Of a stretch of 64,000 bases of DNA, positions 50,523 through 59,767 are shown piece after piece. The notes under the pieces were generated by a model that worked only from the letters and a program-made list of their open reading frames with translations, had not been told where the DNA came from and made no database searches. Source of the stretch: Solirubrobacteraceae bacterium (GTDB taxonomy: Bacteria > Actinomycetota > Thermoleophilia > Solirubrobacterales > Solirubrobacteraceae). The stretch spans positions 1 through 64,000 of the forward strand of contig JAEMSV010000007.1 in assembly GCA_016462625.1 (NCBI GenBank), given 5' to 3'. How positions within the stretch are numbered: the stretch's first letter is position 1; each line of letters opens with the position of its first letter. Made by a program: the position numbers and the translations under genes.

Positions 50523-51980
50523 TCAATCGCTCCCAGTGGTCATGTTCTTGGTGACCCGGGTGAACACGGTGACCGCGTTGCTCTTGAACGCTGCGGCGTA
50601 GACGTACCTGCCGTCGGGGCTGACGGCGAGCGCGCTGACGCCTGAGAGCGCGCGCCCGGTGGTGCAGTCCGCGACCGTCCGGCCGGTGATGCAGCCGGGC
50701 TGGCGCGGCTTCTGCTTCAGCGCGCCTGCGCTGGAGCGATCGAACGTGTCGAGGGTGCCCGAGTTGTATGCGGCCGCGTAGACGCTCGCGCCGTCGGGGG
50801 AGATGGCGACGCCCTCGGGGGAGATCAGCGAGCGGGCGAGGGAGCACCCGATCGCCAGGACGGGCACCGCGCAGGCCGACGTTCCCGCCTGCTGGGTGAG
50901 CAGCCCGGTGCTCGTGGCCCGGGTGAACGACGTCACGCTGTTGCTCGTCAGCGAGGTCACGTAGACGTCGCCGTTGTCCGGGCTGACGATCAACGCGTTG
51001 GCCCCGCCGACCTGGATGCCGGTCCCGCAGCCAGTGATCGGCGTGTTCGCGAGGCAGCCGGTGCCGTCGGTCGTCTGGGTCAGCGCGCCGGTGGAGGCGT
51101 TGCGCTGGAGCGTCAGTACGGCGTTGCTCGCGGCGGTTGCGATGTAGACGCTGGCGCCGTCGGCGCTCACGGCCATCCCCTCCGGGGCGCCGAGCGCGAT
51201 CCCCGTGGCACAGCCGCTGACCGCTGCGGCGAGGCAGCCGGTGGTGTCGGTCGGCTGCGTCAGCGCGCCTGTTGCCGCGTTGCGGGCGAACACGACGACG
51301 GCATTGCCGATGAACGAGCCGACGTACACGTTCTTGCCGTCAGGGCTGACGGTGACGACGTCCGGGCCCTCGAGCGCCCGTCCGGATGCGCAGCCGGGGA
51401 TCGCCGCGACCCCCGAGATGCAGCCGCTCGGCCCCGGGAGCTGCGTGAGCGCCCCCGTCATCCGGTTGCGCTGCATGACGGTGACGCCGTCGCTGTCCAG
51501 GGACGTGGCGTAGAGGAACCTGCCGTCGGGGCTGACGGCCACCGAGTTCGGCCCGTTCAGTCCACGGGCCGAGGCGCAGCCGCTCGCGCCCTTCGCGGCG
51601 ATGCAGCCGGTCTTGCCCTTCCCCTGGGTCAGCGCGCCCGTGCGGGCGTTCCGACGGAAGATCGCGATGGCGTCGCTCGTCGAGGAGGCCGCGTAGACGG
51701 ACCTGCCGTCCGGGCTCAGCGTCAGCGCGCGCGAGCCGAGGAAGGGGGCGGGGCCCACCAGCGCCCGCACCGAGGCGCAGTTCGTGTGCGGCGTCGAGCG
51801 GTCGACGATGCATCCGCCTGAGCCGCTGACCTGGGTCAGGGTGCCGAGCGCGCTGACCGGCTGGCGGGCCGGCTGGGGCGTGGGTGCTGCTTGGGCGGCG
51901 TGGGCGACGCCGACTGCTGAAAGGACCGCGACGAGAAGGACCCGGCGTGCCGTCGCGAGAGAACCGTATGGGCACGTCAA
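50523..51980 (-). CDS. Secreted seven-bladed beta-propeller (lactonase/YncE-like)
   Basis: 485 residues with a signal peptide (ATARRVLLVAVLSAVGVAHAAQA). Seven repeats of about 50-60 residues each carry SPDG-x-x-VY, a VTVF-x-R strand, TGALTQ and a pair of Cys (GC...GC), giving a closed seven-bladed propeller with one likely disulfide per blade. Similar to 6-phosphogluconolactonase-like and surface YVTN/YncE proteins; no catalytic residues can be assigned. TTG 51980 is the only start in the open frame. Coupled to the sulfatase. Confidence 0.8.
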   Translation of the reverse strand: MTCPYGSLATARRVLLVAVLSAVGVAHAAQAAPTPQPARQPVSALGTLTQVSGSGGCIVDRSTPHTNCASVRALVGPAPFLGSRALTLSPDGRSVYAASSTSDAIAIFRRNARTGALTQGKGKTGCIAAKGASGCASARGLNGPNSVAVSPDGRFLYATSLDSDGVTVMQRNRMTGALTQLPGPSGCISGVAAIPGCASGRALEGPDVVTVSPDGKNVYVGSFIGNAVVVFARNAATGALTQPTDTTGCLAAAVSGCATGIALGAPEGMAVSADGASVYIATAASNAVLTLQRNASTGALTQTTDGTGCLANTPITGCGTGIQVGGANALIVSPDNGDVYVTSLTSNSVTSFTRATSTGLLTQQAGTSACAVPVLAIGCSLARSLISPEGVAISPDGASVYAAAYNSGTLDTFDRSSAGALKQKPRQPGCITGRTVADCTTGRALSGVSALAVSPDGRYVYAAAFKSNAVTVFTRVTKNMTTGSD

Positions 51981-52082
51981 CCCGGTGGGGAAAACACCGG
52001 TGATGGGGTTGCTTTCGACAGATCACGCGAGACCTTGAGCGCGAAGGTGGAAGTCGGCGCGCCGGCATGGTGTGGTGTAGCC

Positions 52083-53363
52083 ATGCCACTGCGACTCCCT
52101 GATCCGGCTCCGGCTGAGACCGTGCTCGAGCACATCCCGCCGGGCGCGGACGTGATCGTGCCGATGGCCGCCGGCGAGCCGGTGGCGCTGCTCGACGCGA
52201 TCGAGGCGGGGGCCGACGGGCTCGAGGGCGTGCGGCTGCACCAGATGCACACCGCGCGCGACCGGCCCTACCTGCACGGCGCCTTCGGCGACCGCCTGCG
52301 CCACGTCTCGTACTTCCTCTCCGGGGTCGGGCGCAAGGCGTTCCGCGAAGGGACGATCGACTACGTCCCGAGCAACTTCTCCGAGGTTCCCGCGATGCTG
52401 CGCGAGTACACGAAGCGCTCGCTGCTCATCGCGACGGTCAGCCCGCCGGACCGCCACGGCCTCTGCTCCCTGGGCACGAGCGCCGACTACGTCGCGGGGC
52501 TCGTCGGGCAGGCGCCGGTGTTCCTCGAGGTCAATCCGAACATGCCGCGGTCGTTCGGGCTGAACCAGATCCATCTCTCGCAGGCGGTCGGCTGGTGCGA
52601 GCACGACATCCCGCTCATCGAGATCGAGCCGGCGCAGCCCGACGACCGCGACCGTGCGATCGCGGCGCTCATCGCCGAGCGCGTGCCGAACGGCGCGACG
52701 CTCCAGACCGGCATCGGCGCGATCCCGAACGCCGTGCTCGAGGCGCTGCGCGGGCACCGCGATCTCGGCGTGCACACCGAGCTGCTGTCCGACGGGGTGG
52801 TGGATCTCGTGGAGTGCGGCGCGGTGACGGGTGTGCGCAAGCGCAATCGCCCGCACACCGTCGTCGCCACGTTCGCGCTCGGGTCGCGGCGGCTCTACGA
52901 CTGGATGGACGACAACGCCGGCGTCGAGATGCTGCCGGTCGATCTGGTCAACGACCCGCGGCTGATCGGGACCGAGCCGAACGTCGTCTCGATCAACGCG
53001 ACGAGCGAGGTCGACCTCTACGGGCAGTGCGCCTCGGAGACCGTCGCGGGCCACTACTACTCGGGCACGGGCGGCCAGGCGGATTTCGCCCGCGGCGCGA
53101 TGTACTCGCACGGCGGACGCGCGTTCGTCGTCCTGCACTCGACGACGCACGACGGGCAGAGTCGCATCCGTGCGGCCCTCACCGAGGGCTCGGTCGTGAC
53201 GACGATGAAGAACACCGTCGACCACGTTGTCACCGAGTGGGGGTGCGCGGACCTGCGCGGGCAGTCGCTCACCCAGCGCGCGCGGGCGCTCGTCGCCGTC
53301 GCGCACCCCGATCACCGGGAGGAGCTGGAGCGCGGCGCCCGCGAGCGGGGCTTCCTGCCGTGA
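52083..53363 (+). CDS. Acetyl-CoA hydrolase/transferase family (4-hydroxybutyrate CoA-transferase-like)
   Basis: 426-residue class I CoA-transferase. Family segments: IPPGADVIVPMAAGEP, the DRHGLCSLGTSADY motif, GIGAIPNAVLEALRGHRDLGVHTELLSDGVVDLVECG, and the catalytic Glu in SINATSEVDLYGQCASE. It moves CoA between acetyl-CoA and a short acid such as 4-hydroxybutyrate, or hydrolyses it. ATG 52083 is favoured; TTG 52035 is possible. Stands alone, divergent from the propeller gene. Confidence 0.88.
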   Translation: MPLRLPDPAPAETVLEHIPPGADVIVPMAAGEPVALLDAIEAGADGLEGVRLHQMHTARDRPYLHGAFGDRLRHVSYFLSGVGRKAFREGTIDYVPSNFSEVPAMLREYTKRSLLIATVSPPDRHGLCSLGTSADYVAGLVGQAPVFLEVNPNMPRSFGLNQIHLSQAVGWCEHDIPLIEIEPAQPDDRDRAIAALIAERVPNGATLQTGIGAIPNAVLEALRGHRDLGVHTELLSDGVVDLVECGAVTGVRKRNRPHTVVATFALGSRRLYDWMDDNAGVEMLPVDLVNDPRLIGTEPNVVSINATSEVDLYGQCASETVAGHYYSGTGGQADFARGAMYSHGGRAFVVLHSTTHDGQSRIRAALTEGSVVTTMKNTVDHVVTEWGCADLRGQSLTQRARALVAVAHPDHREELERGARERGFLP

Positions 53364-53364
53364 C

Positions 53365-54909
53365 TCAGCGGGCGGCGGGCGTGGGCACCTTGCGCCTAGC
53401 CCGGTAGTGCTCGATGTCGAACCGCCGCATCTTCAGCGCCATGCGCGGCAGGCTCCACGGCCAGATGGCGGCGTTGCGCCCGGTGGCGTCGAGATACCAG
53501 CTGCCGCACCCGCCTGTCGCCCAGACCGCACCGGCGAGGCGGCGGTCCACCTCGCGCAGGTAGTCGGCTTGCACCTGGGGCTCGAGGTCGAGCTCGCCGA
53601 TGGCGTTCCAGCGCATGTGCCGCAGCGCAGCGACGACGTAGCGCAGCTGCTGCTCGATCACGAAGATGATCGACGAGTGGCCGAGCGCGCTGTTCGGCCC
53701 CACGAGCAGGAACAGATTCGGGAACCCGGTCACGGTCGTGCCGAGGTAGGCCTTCGGGCTCCCCGCCCACGTCTCTGCGAGCGTCCGCCCGTCCTTGCCG
53801 CGCACGGCGGTGGCGATCGGCGGGTCGGTGACGTGGAAGCCGGTGCCGAGCACGATGACGTCGGCCTCGTACTCGCTGCCGTCGGCCCCGATCACGGTGT
53901 TGCCGCGGATCTCCTGCACGCCTGCGCTGACGACGTCGACGTTCGGCCGCTGCAGGGTCGGGTACCAGTCGCTGCTGAAGAGGATCCGCTTGCAGCCGGG
54001 CTCGTAGTCCGGGGTCAGGCGCGCGCGCAGCTCGGGGTCCGGGACCTGCCGGCGCAGGTGGGCTTCGAGGGTGGCTCGGACGGGACCGTTCAGCCGGGGG
54101 TGGCGCTGTGTGTACCCGAGCACCTCGGCGATCGAGAAGATCAGCAGCCGGTGGGCGCGGCGCAGGCCCGGCACGTGGCGGTGGGCCCAGCGCAGGGGAG
54201 CCGAGATGGCGAAGTCCGGGCGCGCGAAGAGCCACGGCGCCGTCCGCTGGAAGACCGTGACCGCGCCCGCCTCCTTCGCGATCTCCGGGACGAACTGGAT
54301 CGCCGACGCGCCTGAGCCGATCACCGCGACGCGCTTGCCGCGCAGATCGACGCCGTGGTCCCACTCGGCGGAATGGAACACGGGGCCGGGGAAGTCGGAA
54401 AGCCCGGGAAGGTCGGGGATCAGCGGCTGGTGCAGCGGGCCGGCGGCCGAGATGAGCACGCGGGAGGTCATCGGCCCATCGCTGGTGTCGATCCGCCACA
54501 CCTGGGCGGTCTCGTCCCACGCGGCGCCGAGGACCTCGACGCCGAAGCGGAAGTGGTCACGCACGCCGAAGCGGTCGACGACGTCGGCGGCGTAGTGCTC
54601 GATCTCCGCCTGCGGCGCGAACTGGCGGCTCCAGTCGGCGTTCGGGGCGAAGGAGTACGAGTAGAGGTGCGACGGCACGTCGCAGGCGCATCCGGGATAC
54701 GTGTTCTCGCGCCAGCAGCCGCCCGCGTCCTCACCCTTCTCCAGCACCGCGAAGCGGTGAAAGCCCGCGCGGTGCAGCTGCACGGCGGCGCCGATCCCGC
54801 CGAAGCCGGCGCCCACCACGATGACGTCGAGGGGATCGGTGGGCGCCGGCTGCTCCGGCTGCGGATCCGGAGAATGGGAAGGAGGTTCGACGACGCTGGT
54901 CCGTGCCAT
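53365..54909 (-). CDS. Flavin-containing monooxygenase, Baeyer-Villiger type
   Basis: 514-residue FAD/NADPH monooxygenase. FAD motif VVGAGFGGIGAAVQLHRAG near residue 35, BVMO fingerprint FPGPVFHSAEWDH (FxGxxxHxxxWD), NADPH motif VAVIGSGASAIQFVPEIA, and GTGFHVTDPP. It inserts oxygen into ketones or oxidises heteroatoms. ATG 54909 is supported by a TACCGT box 6 nt upstream. The Pro-rich first 28 residues are probably disordered. Divergent from the FAD oxidase across an unusual palindromic region. Confidence 0.9.
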   Translation of the reverse strand: MARTSVVEPPSHSPDPQPEQPAPTDPLDVIVVGAGFGGIGAAVQLHRAGFHRFAVLEKGEDAGGCWRENTYPGCACDVPSHLYSYSFAPNADWSRQFAPQAEIEHYAADVVDRFGVRDHFRFGVEVLGAAWDETAQVWRIDTSDGPMTSRVLISAAGPLHQPLIPDLPGLSDFPGPVFHSAEWDHGVDLRGKRVAVIGSGASAIQFVPEIAKEAGAVTVFQRTAPWLFARPDFAISAPLRWAHRHVPGLRRAHRLLIFSIAEVLGYTQRHPRLNGPVRATLEAHLRRQVPDPELRARLTPDYEPGCKRILFSSDWYPTLQRPNVDVVSAGVQEIRGNTVIGADGSEYEADVIVLGTGFHVTDPPIATAVRGKDGRTLAETWAGSPKAYLGTTVTGFPNLFLLVGPNSALGHSSIIFVIEQQLRYVVAALRHMRWNAIGELDLEPQVQADYLREVDRRLAGAVWATGGCGSWYLDATGRNAAIWPWSLPRMALKMRRFDIEHYRARRKVPTPAAR

Positions 54910-54915
54910 GGACCG

Positions 54916-54921
54916 ACGGTA
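54916..54921 (-). promoter_or_regulatory. -10 box TACCGT, leaderless-type, for the monooxygenase gene
   Basis: Minus-strand TACCGT ends 6 nt before ATG 54909, matching the box-to-start spacing of the other candidates. Confidence 0.4.
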
Positions 54922-54975
54922 CGAAGCGAGTGCCGGCGCGCCATCCGTAGTTCTGTGCGCCGCGCCTGTGGGACC

Positions 54976-55027
54976 CCCGCACCCCTTAGACCCCGGGGTC
55001 TTCGAGGGGCGAAGTCTGGGGTGCGGG
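54976..55027. promoter_or_regulatory. Nested dyads in the monooxygenase/oxidase divergent promoter
   Basis: Outer arms CCCGCACCCC (54976-54985) and GGGGTGCGGG (55018-55027) pair perfectly; inside lies the 14-bp perfect palindrome AGACCCCGGGGTCT (54988-55001), with a further GTCT (55014-55017) that can pair with AGAC. Such sites usually bind a dimeric repressor controlling both divergent genes. No regulator gene is adjacent. Confidence 0.58.
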
Positions 55028-55121
55028 TTTGGGGACGTCCGCAATGGCGAGGCGCCCGCGCCCGTGGAGTCTTGGGATCACCGGGACGGAGCCGCCGTCC
55101 CCAACTGCCAGGAGCCCGTCG

Positions 55122-56492
55122 ATGTTCTATCTCGACACCCCGTCCGCCGCCGTCCGCGAGCTGCGCGCCCGGGTCCGCGGTCCAGTGCGTGACCGGCACG
55201 ACGACGACTACGACAGCGCCCGCCAGGCGTGGAACCTCATGGTCGATCAGCGCCCCGAGGCCGTCGTGCACGCTGTCGACGCCGAGGACGTGCGCATCAC
55301 CGTCGACATCGCCCGCCAGGCGGGCCTGCGGGTCGCGCCCCAGGGCACCGGCCACAACGCCGGGCCGCTCGGCGACCTCTCCGGGACGATCCTCCTGCGG
55401 ACCGACGCGATGCGCGACGTCCAGCTCGATGTGGAAGGCCGCACCGCTCGCGTGGGCGCCGGCACGCTCTGGCTCGACGTCACGGCGCCCGCCTCCGAAC
55501 ACGGCCTGGCGCCGCTGGCCGGTTCGTCGCCGGACGTTGGCGTCACCGGCTACACGCTCGGCGGCGGCATGAGCTGGCTCGGTCGCCAGCACGGATTCGC
55601 GGCTAACAGCGTCCTCTCGATGGACGTCGTCACCGCCGACGGCGTGGCGCGGCGCATCAGCGCCGATGCAGACCCGGACCTGTTCTGGGCGATGCGCGGC
55701 GGCGGCGGTGCCTTCGCGGTCGTCACCGCGATGGAGTTCGAGCTCTTCGACGCGCGGGAGCTGTCCGCCGGCATGCTCGCGTTCGGAATCGAGCAGGCAC
55801 GCGAGGTGCTCTACCGCTGGCGCGACTGGATGCTCACCGCGCCCGACGCGTTCACGACCGCGGCACGCCTCATGCACCTGCCGGCGCTCCCGGACATCCC
55901 CGAGCCGTTCCGCGGGGCGGACCTCGTCGTCGTCGATGGGGCGGCCCTCGCGGCGCCGGACGTCGTCGCCCACGAGCTGCGCGGCCTGCGCGAGCTCGGC
56001 CCGATGGTCGACACGTTCGAGGAGGTCGCGCCGGTGGCCCTGAGCCGGATCCACATGGACCCGGAGGACCCGGTGCCGGCAGAGGGCGACCACTCGCTGG
56101 TCGGCGAGGTCGACGACTCCCTGCTCGACGGCCTGCTCGCCCTGGCCGGCGGCGGTCCGGGGAGCACCGGGCTGCTGTTCACCGAGCTGCGCCAGCTCGG
56201 CGGCGCGTTCGGTGTCGCCCCGGAGGGCGCGGGTGCGCGGGACCGGTTCGACGGCGACGGCCTCGCCTTCGCGGTCGGCATGACGCCGGACGAGGAGTCG
56301 CACGCCGTGGTCAAGCGCGACCTGCACACGTTCCGGGCGATGACCTACCACCGCCGGAGTGACCACTACATGAACTTCGCCGAGGTGGCGGAGGACGAGC
56401 CGCTGCACCGCAACGAGGTCTCGACCCGGCTGCGCGAGATCAAGGCCGCGGTCGACCCCGACGACGTGATCCGGTCGAACCACCCCGTCTGA
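55122..56492 (+). CDS. BBE-type FAD-linked oxidase
   Basis: 456-residue oxidoreductase of the FAD_binding_4/VAO family. FAD region [22 protein letters not shown] with the His that commonly carries FAD covalently, then [32 protein letters not shown] and [18 protein letters not shown]. The C-terminus is a BBE-like segment ([41 protein letters not shown]). ATG 55122 has AGGAG 8 nt upstream. It oxidises alcohols, sugars or amines; the substrate is unknown. 32 bp before the second ahcY-like gene. Confidence 0.88.
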   Translation: MFYLDTPSAAVRELRARVRGPVRDRHDDDYDSARQAWNLMVDQRPEAVVHAVDAEDVRITVDIARQAGLRVAPQGTGHNAGPLGDLSGTILLRTDAMRDVQLDVEGRTARVGAGTLWLDVTAPASEHGLAPLAGSSPDVGVTGYTLGGGMSWLGRQHGFAANSVLSMDVVTADGVARRISADADPDLFWAMRGGGGAFAVVTAMEFELFDARELSAGMLAFGIEQAREVLYRWRDWMLTAPDAFTTAARLMHLPALPDIPEPFRGADLVVVDGAALAAPDVVAHELRGLRELGPMVDTFEEVAPVALSRIHMDPEDPVPAEGDHSLVGEVDDSLLDGLLALAGGGPGSTGLLFTELRQLGGAFGVAPEGAGARDRFDGDGLAFAVGMTPDEESHAVVKRDLHTFRAMTYHRRSDHYMNFAEVAEDEPLHRNEVSTRLREIKAAVDPDDVIRSNHPV

Positions 56493-56508
56493 TCACCACG
56501 TGGATGCG

Positions 56509-56514
56509 TAGGGT
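56509..56514 (+). promoter_or_regulatory. -10 box TAGGGT, leaderless-type, for the second ahcY-like gene
   Basis: TAGGGT ends 10 nt before ATG 56525, just after the end of the FAD oxidase gene. It argues for ATG 56525 rather than ATG 56504 as the start. Confidence 0.5.
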
Positions 56515-56524
56515 GGCGGGGGAG

Positions 56525-57802
56525 ATGTCCAGCTCCCCCGCCGACACCCACGACGTCGCGGACCTCGGCCTGTCCGACCAGGGGCAGGTCCGGATCGACT
56601 GGGCCGACGCCCACATGCCGGTCCTGGCCCGGATCCGCGAGCGGTTCGCCGCCGAGCGCCCGCTGGACGGCATCCGGATCGGCGCCAGCCTCCACGTCAC
56701 GGCCGAGACGGCGAACCTTGTCCGGGCGCTCGTGGTCGGCGGGGCCGAGGTCGCCCTCTGCGCGAGCAACCCGCTCTCGACGCAGGACGACGTCGCCGCT
56801 GCGCTCGTTGAGCGCCACGGGGCGCAGGTCTTCGCCGTGCAGGGCGAGGACACCGATACCTACTACCGCCACATCACGACCGTCGTCGACCGCGCGCCGC
56901 AGGTGACGATGGACGACGGCGCCGACCTCGTCAGCGTCATCCACGGCGCCCGCACCGAGCTGCTCGACGGGATCCTCGGCGGGACCGAGGAGACGACGAC
57001 CGGCGTCCTGCGGATGCGCGCGCTCGAGGCCGAGGGCGCGCTGGGGTTCCCCGTGGTGGCGGTCAACGACGCGCAGACCTCGAGGCTGTTCGACAACCTC
57101 CACGGCACTGGCCAGTCGACGCTCGACGGCATCGTGCGGGCCACGAACATCCTGCTGGCCGGGCGCACGGTCGTCGTGCTCGGCTACGGCTGGTGCGGGC
57201 GCGGCGTCGCCCTGCGCGCGAAGGGCGCCGGGGCGTCGGTGATCGTCTGCGAGGTCGACCCGGTGCGCGCGCTGCAGGCGCGGCTCGACGGGTACGAGGT
57301 CATGCCGGCGCTCCACGCGGCTGCGCGCGGGGACGTCTTCGTGACGGTGACGGGAGATCGCGATGTGCTCGGGACGGAGCACTTCGCCCGCATGCGCGAC
57401 GGCGCGATCCTCGCGAACGCCGGGCACTTCGACGTCGAGATCAACCTGCCGGAGCTGCGCGACGCCGCCGCCGAGCCGCCACGGGAGGTCCGGCCCCAGG
57501 TGCTCGAGCACGTCCTGCCCGACGGTCGCCGGCTGCACCTGCTGGCGCACGGCCGCGTCGTGAACCTCGCCGCCGCGGAAGGTCATCCCGCCGCGGTGAT
57601 GGATCTCGCGTTCGCCGGGCAGGCGCTGGCCGCCGAGTATCTCGTCCGCCGTGCCGGGGAGCTGGAGCCCAAAGTGCTCGCCGTCCCGCCGGAGCTCGAG
57701 CGCGAGATCGCCCGGCTGAAGCTCATCTCGCTCGGGATCGAGATCGACACGCTGTCGCCGGCCCAGGAGGCGTACCTGACCTCGTGGGAACAGGGGACCT
57801 GA
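56525..57802 (+). CDS. Short-type SAH hydrolase paralogue lacking the catalytic lysine
   Basis: 425-residue AdoHcyase-family protein of the short archaeal/Thermotoga type (no 40-residue insert; C-terminus YLTSWEQGT instead of HYRY). Conserved: [51 protein letters not shown] motif [20 protein letters not shown] and [14 protein letters not shown]. However the motif [12 protein letters not shown] has Ser at about residue 186 where the family has the catalytic Lys (VNDxxTKxxFDN). Activity on SAH is therefore doubtful; it may act on a related nucleoside thioether or have a regulatory role. Genuine ahcY is 8 kb upstream. Confidence 0.88.
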   Translation: MSSSPADTHDVADLGLSDQGQVRIDWADAHMPVLARIRERFAAERPLDGIRIGASLHVTAETANLVRALVVGGAEVALCASNPLSTQDDVAAALVERHGAQVFAVQGEDTDTYYRHITTVVDRAPQVTMDDGADLVSVIHGARTELLDGILGGTEETTTGVLRMRALEAEGALGFPVVAVNDAQTSRLFDNLHGTGQSTLDGIVRATNILLAGRTVVVLGYGWCGRGVALRAKGAGASVIVCEVDPVRALQARLDGYEVMPALHAAARGDVFVTVTGDRDVLGTEHFARMRDGAILANAGHFDVEINLPELRDAAAEPPREVRPQVLEHVLPDGRRLHLLAHGRVVNLAAAEGHPAAVMDLAFAGQALAAEYLVRRAGELEPKVLAVPPELEREIARLKLISLGIEIDTLSPAQEAYLTSWEQGT

Positions 57803-57829
57803 ACTTCCGCTTCTGGCGCATTGGAGTGC

Positions 57830-57835
57830 TACCTT
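57830..57835 (+). promoter_or_regulatory. -10 box TACCTT, leaderless-type, for the beta-helix gene
   Basis: TACCTT ends 7 nt before GTG 57843. Confidence 0.38.
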
Positions 57836-57842
57836 CCGGGGC

Positions 57843-59756
57843 GTGACCCGGCGGAGGATGCGCGTGGGAGCGGTGCTGGCGGCGCTGCTGGCGAGCGGAG
57901 GAGAGCGCGCGTCGGCGGCCACCTTCTGCGTCGCCGACCCCAGTTGCACCGGCGCCCAGGTGGCGACGCTGGCCGACGCGGCCGTCGCGACCGCGCTCTC
58001 GCCGGACACCGACATCGTCGTGGTCGGCGCCGGGACGTTCTCGGGCGCGCGATTCGGGGCCGGCAATCCGGTCCAGCTGACCGGCGCCGGGAGGACCCAG
58101 ACGACCGTGGAGGCCGCTGCGGGCGAGAGCGTCGCTCTCGAGCTGGCCGATCCGTCGTCGACGGTTCGGCTGCTCGGCGCCCGCGTGCCCGATCAGGATG
58201 GTGCGGTCGGGCTGCGGCTCGGCGGCGCCGGGGACGAGGTCACGGTCGCGCCCGCGAACCCGGCGGTCGCGGCGACCGCGGTCGAGCTGCTCGACGGCGC
58301 CGTCCTTCTTGGTGCGACCGCGGAGAGCCCGGTCGGCGACGGCTCGTGGGCGGTCGACGTGGTGCGCGGCGGCACGGCGAAGATCGAGCGGGTCCGCGCC
58401 CGCGGGGCCGGGCTGCGTGCCCGTGCGGCGACCCTGACCGCGACGCGCGCGCGGGTGGAGGTGACGACCGGACCCGCGGCCCTGGCCGACGAGGGCGGGG
58501 TGCTCCGCCTCGACACCACGCTCGTCCGGGTCCTGCCCGGCGCGGCCGGCGGACTGCGGGCGCATGCGGACACCGGCCACGGGTCGGGCCTCACCGCCCG
58601 CGGCGTCACGCTGATCGGCGCGTCCGAGGACGGGAAGGCCGCGCTCTCGGCACGTGGGGCCGGCATCGGCGCGAACGCGATCGTCCGGGTCGATGACAGC
58701 ATTCTGCGCGGCTTCCGGCTGGAGCGCCTCGCCGAGGGCGAGCTCGGCGGTGACGCGTCCGTGACCGTCGCGTACTCGAACTTCGACGGGGCGACGGACC
58801 TCAACCAGGCCGTCGGCTCGGGGCAGCTGTCCCCGTTCGACGGCAACGAGAACCGGACGTACGGCACCATCCGCTTCCTCGACTCCGCGTCGGGGGACTA
58901 CCACCTCCGGGCCGACTCCCCGGTGATCGACCGGGGGACGCCGGGAGCGCTCCTCCCCGAGGAGTCGCCCCTGGACCTCGAGGGCCTGGCGCGGGTGGTC
59001 GACGGCAACGGGATCGCCGGTGCCACGCGGGACATGGGCGCCTACGAGTACCAGCGACGGCCGCCTCTGCTGGCGGCGAGCGCCCAGCCCGCCCTGGCCC
59101 CGGTCGGGACGCCGATGCATTTCGAAGCGCAGGTCAGCGACCCCGACCCGGGGGACGACGTCAGCGTCCGTTGGGCCTTCGACGACGGTGGGGTCATCGC
59201 GGGCCTCGCGGGGGACTACGCGTTCGCGACCCCTGGGCCGCACAGCGCGACGGTCACCGCCACCGACAGCGCGGGCGCCGAGACGACCCGGACGGTGCTC
59301 GTCCGCGCGCTGCCGCCTGCGCCGGTTCTCGCGTCGTCGCCCGTGCCGCCGCCCGACCTCCTTGCGCCGCGGTTCGACTTCCTCAGCTCGTCGCTGCGCG
59401 TGGACCGCAGCGGCCGCATCCCGATCCGCTTCGGCTGCCCCGCCAGCGAGCTGGAGCCCTGCCGCGGCACCCTGCTGCTCCGCACGCTCTACCGGGTCTC
59501 GACCCGGCCAAAGGGGTCGCGGGCGGCTCCGTCGCGCGTCACCCTCGCCTGGATGACGGTGAAGGTCTACCCGGGCGGGACGCGGGTGTTCCGGCCGAAG
59601 CTCCGCGCGGCCGGGATCCGGCTGATGCGCCGCCGCGCGAAGGTGCGCGCGCGCATGCAGGTCGACGCGTACGACCCGGCGGGCAACCATCGGCTGCTCG
59701 GGAGGAACCTGACGCTCCGGGCCGCCGAGAACGCGTCACGAGAGCCATCCCGCTAG
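57843..59756 (+). CDS. Secreted beta-helix protein with PKD-like domain
   Basis: 637 residues, exported (VTRRRMRVGAVLAALLASGGERASAA signal). Residues about 30-390 are a right-handed parallel beta-helix of the polymorphic-repeat type, ending in the hallmark DSPVIDRGTPG...LEGLARVVDGNGIAGATRDMGAYEYQ. A PKD-like sandwich follows (TPMHFEAQVSDPDPGDDVSVRWAFDDGG...GPHSATVTATDSAG), then a C-terminal beta domain with two Cys (FGCPASELEPCRGTLLL). Probably a cell-surface or extracellular carbohydrate-binding protein; no catalytic site is evident. Confidence 0.8.
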   Translation: MTRRRMRVGAVLAALLASGGERASAATFCVADPSCTGAQVATLADAAVATALSPDTDIVVVGAGTFSGARFGAGNPVQLTGAGRTQTTVEAAAGESVALELADPSSTVRLLGARVPDQDGAVGLRLGGAGDEVTVAPANPAVAATAVELLDGAVLLGATAESPVGDGSWAVDVVRGGTAKIERVRARGAGLRARAATLTATRARVEVTTGPAALADEGGVLRLDTTLVRVLPGAAGGLRAHADTGHGSGLTARGVTLIGASEDGKAALSARGAGIGANAIVRVDDSILRGFRLERLAEGELGGDASVTVAYSNFDGATDLNQAVGSGQLSPFDGNENRTYGTIRFLDSASGDYHLRADSPVIDRGTPGALLPEESPLDLEGLARVVDGNGIAGATRDMGAYEYQRRPPLLAASAQPALAPVGTPMHFEAQVSDPDPGDDVSVRWAFDDGGVIAGLAGDYAFATPGPHSATVTATDSAGAETTRTVLVRALPPAPVLASSPVPPPDLLAPRFDFLSSSLRVDRSGRIPIRFGCPASELEPCRGTLLLRTLYRVSTRPKGSRAAPSRVTLAWMTVKVYPGGTRVFRPKLRAAGIRLMRRRAKVRARMQVDAYDPAGNHRLLGRNLTLRAAENASREPSR

Positions 59757-59759
59757 GGT
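59754..59759 (+). promoter_or_regulatory. -10 box TAGGGT, leaderless-type, for the second nucleotidyltransferase gene
   Basis: TAGGGT overlaps the stop codon of the preceding gene and ends 8 nt before ATG 59768. Confidence 0.5.
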
Positions 59760-59767
59760 CGCCATCC

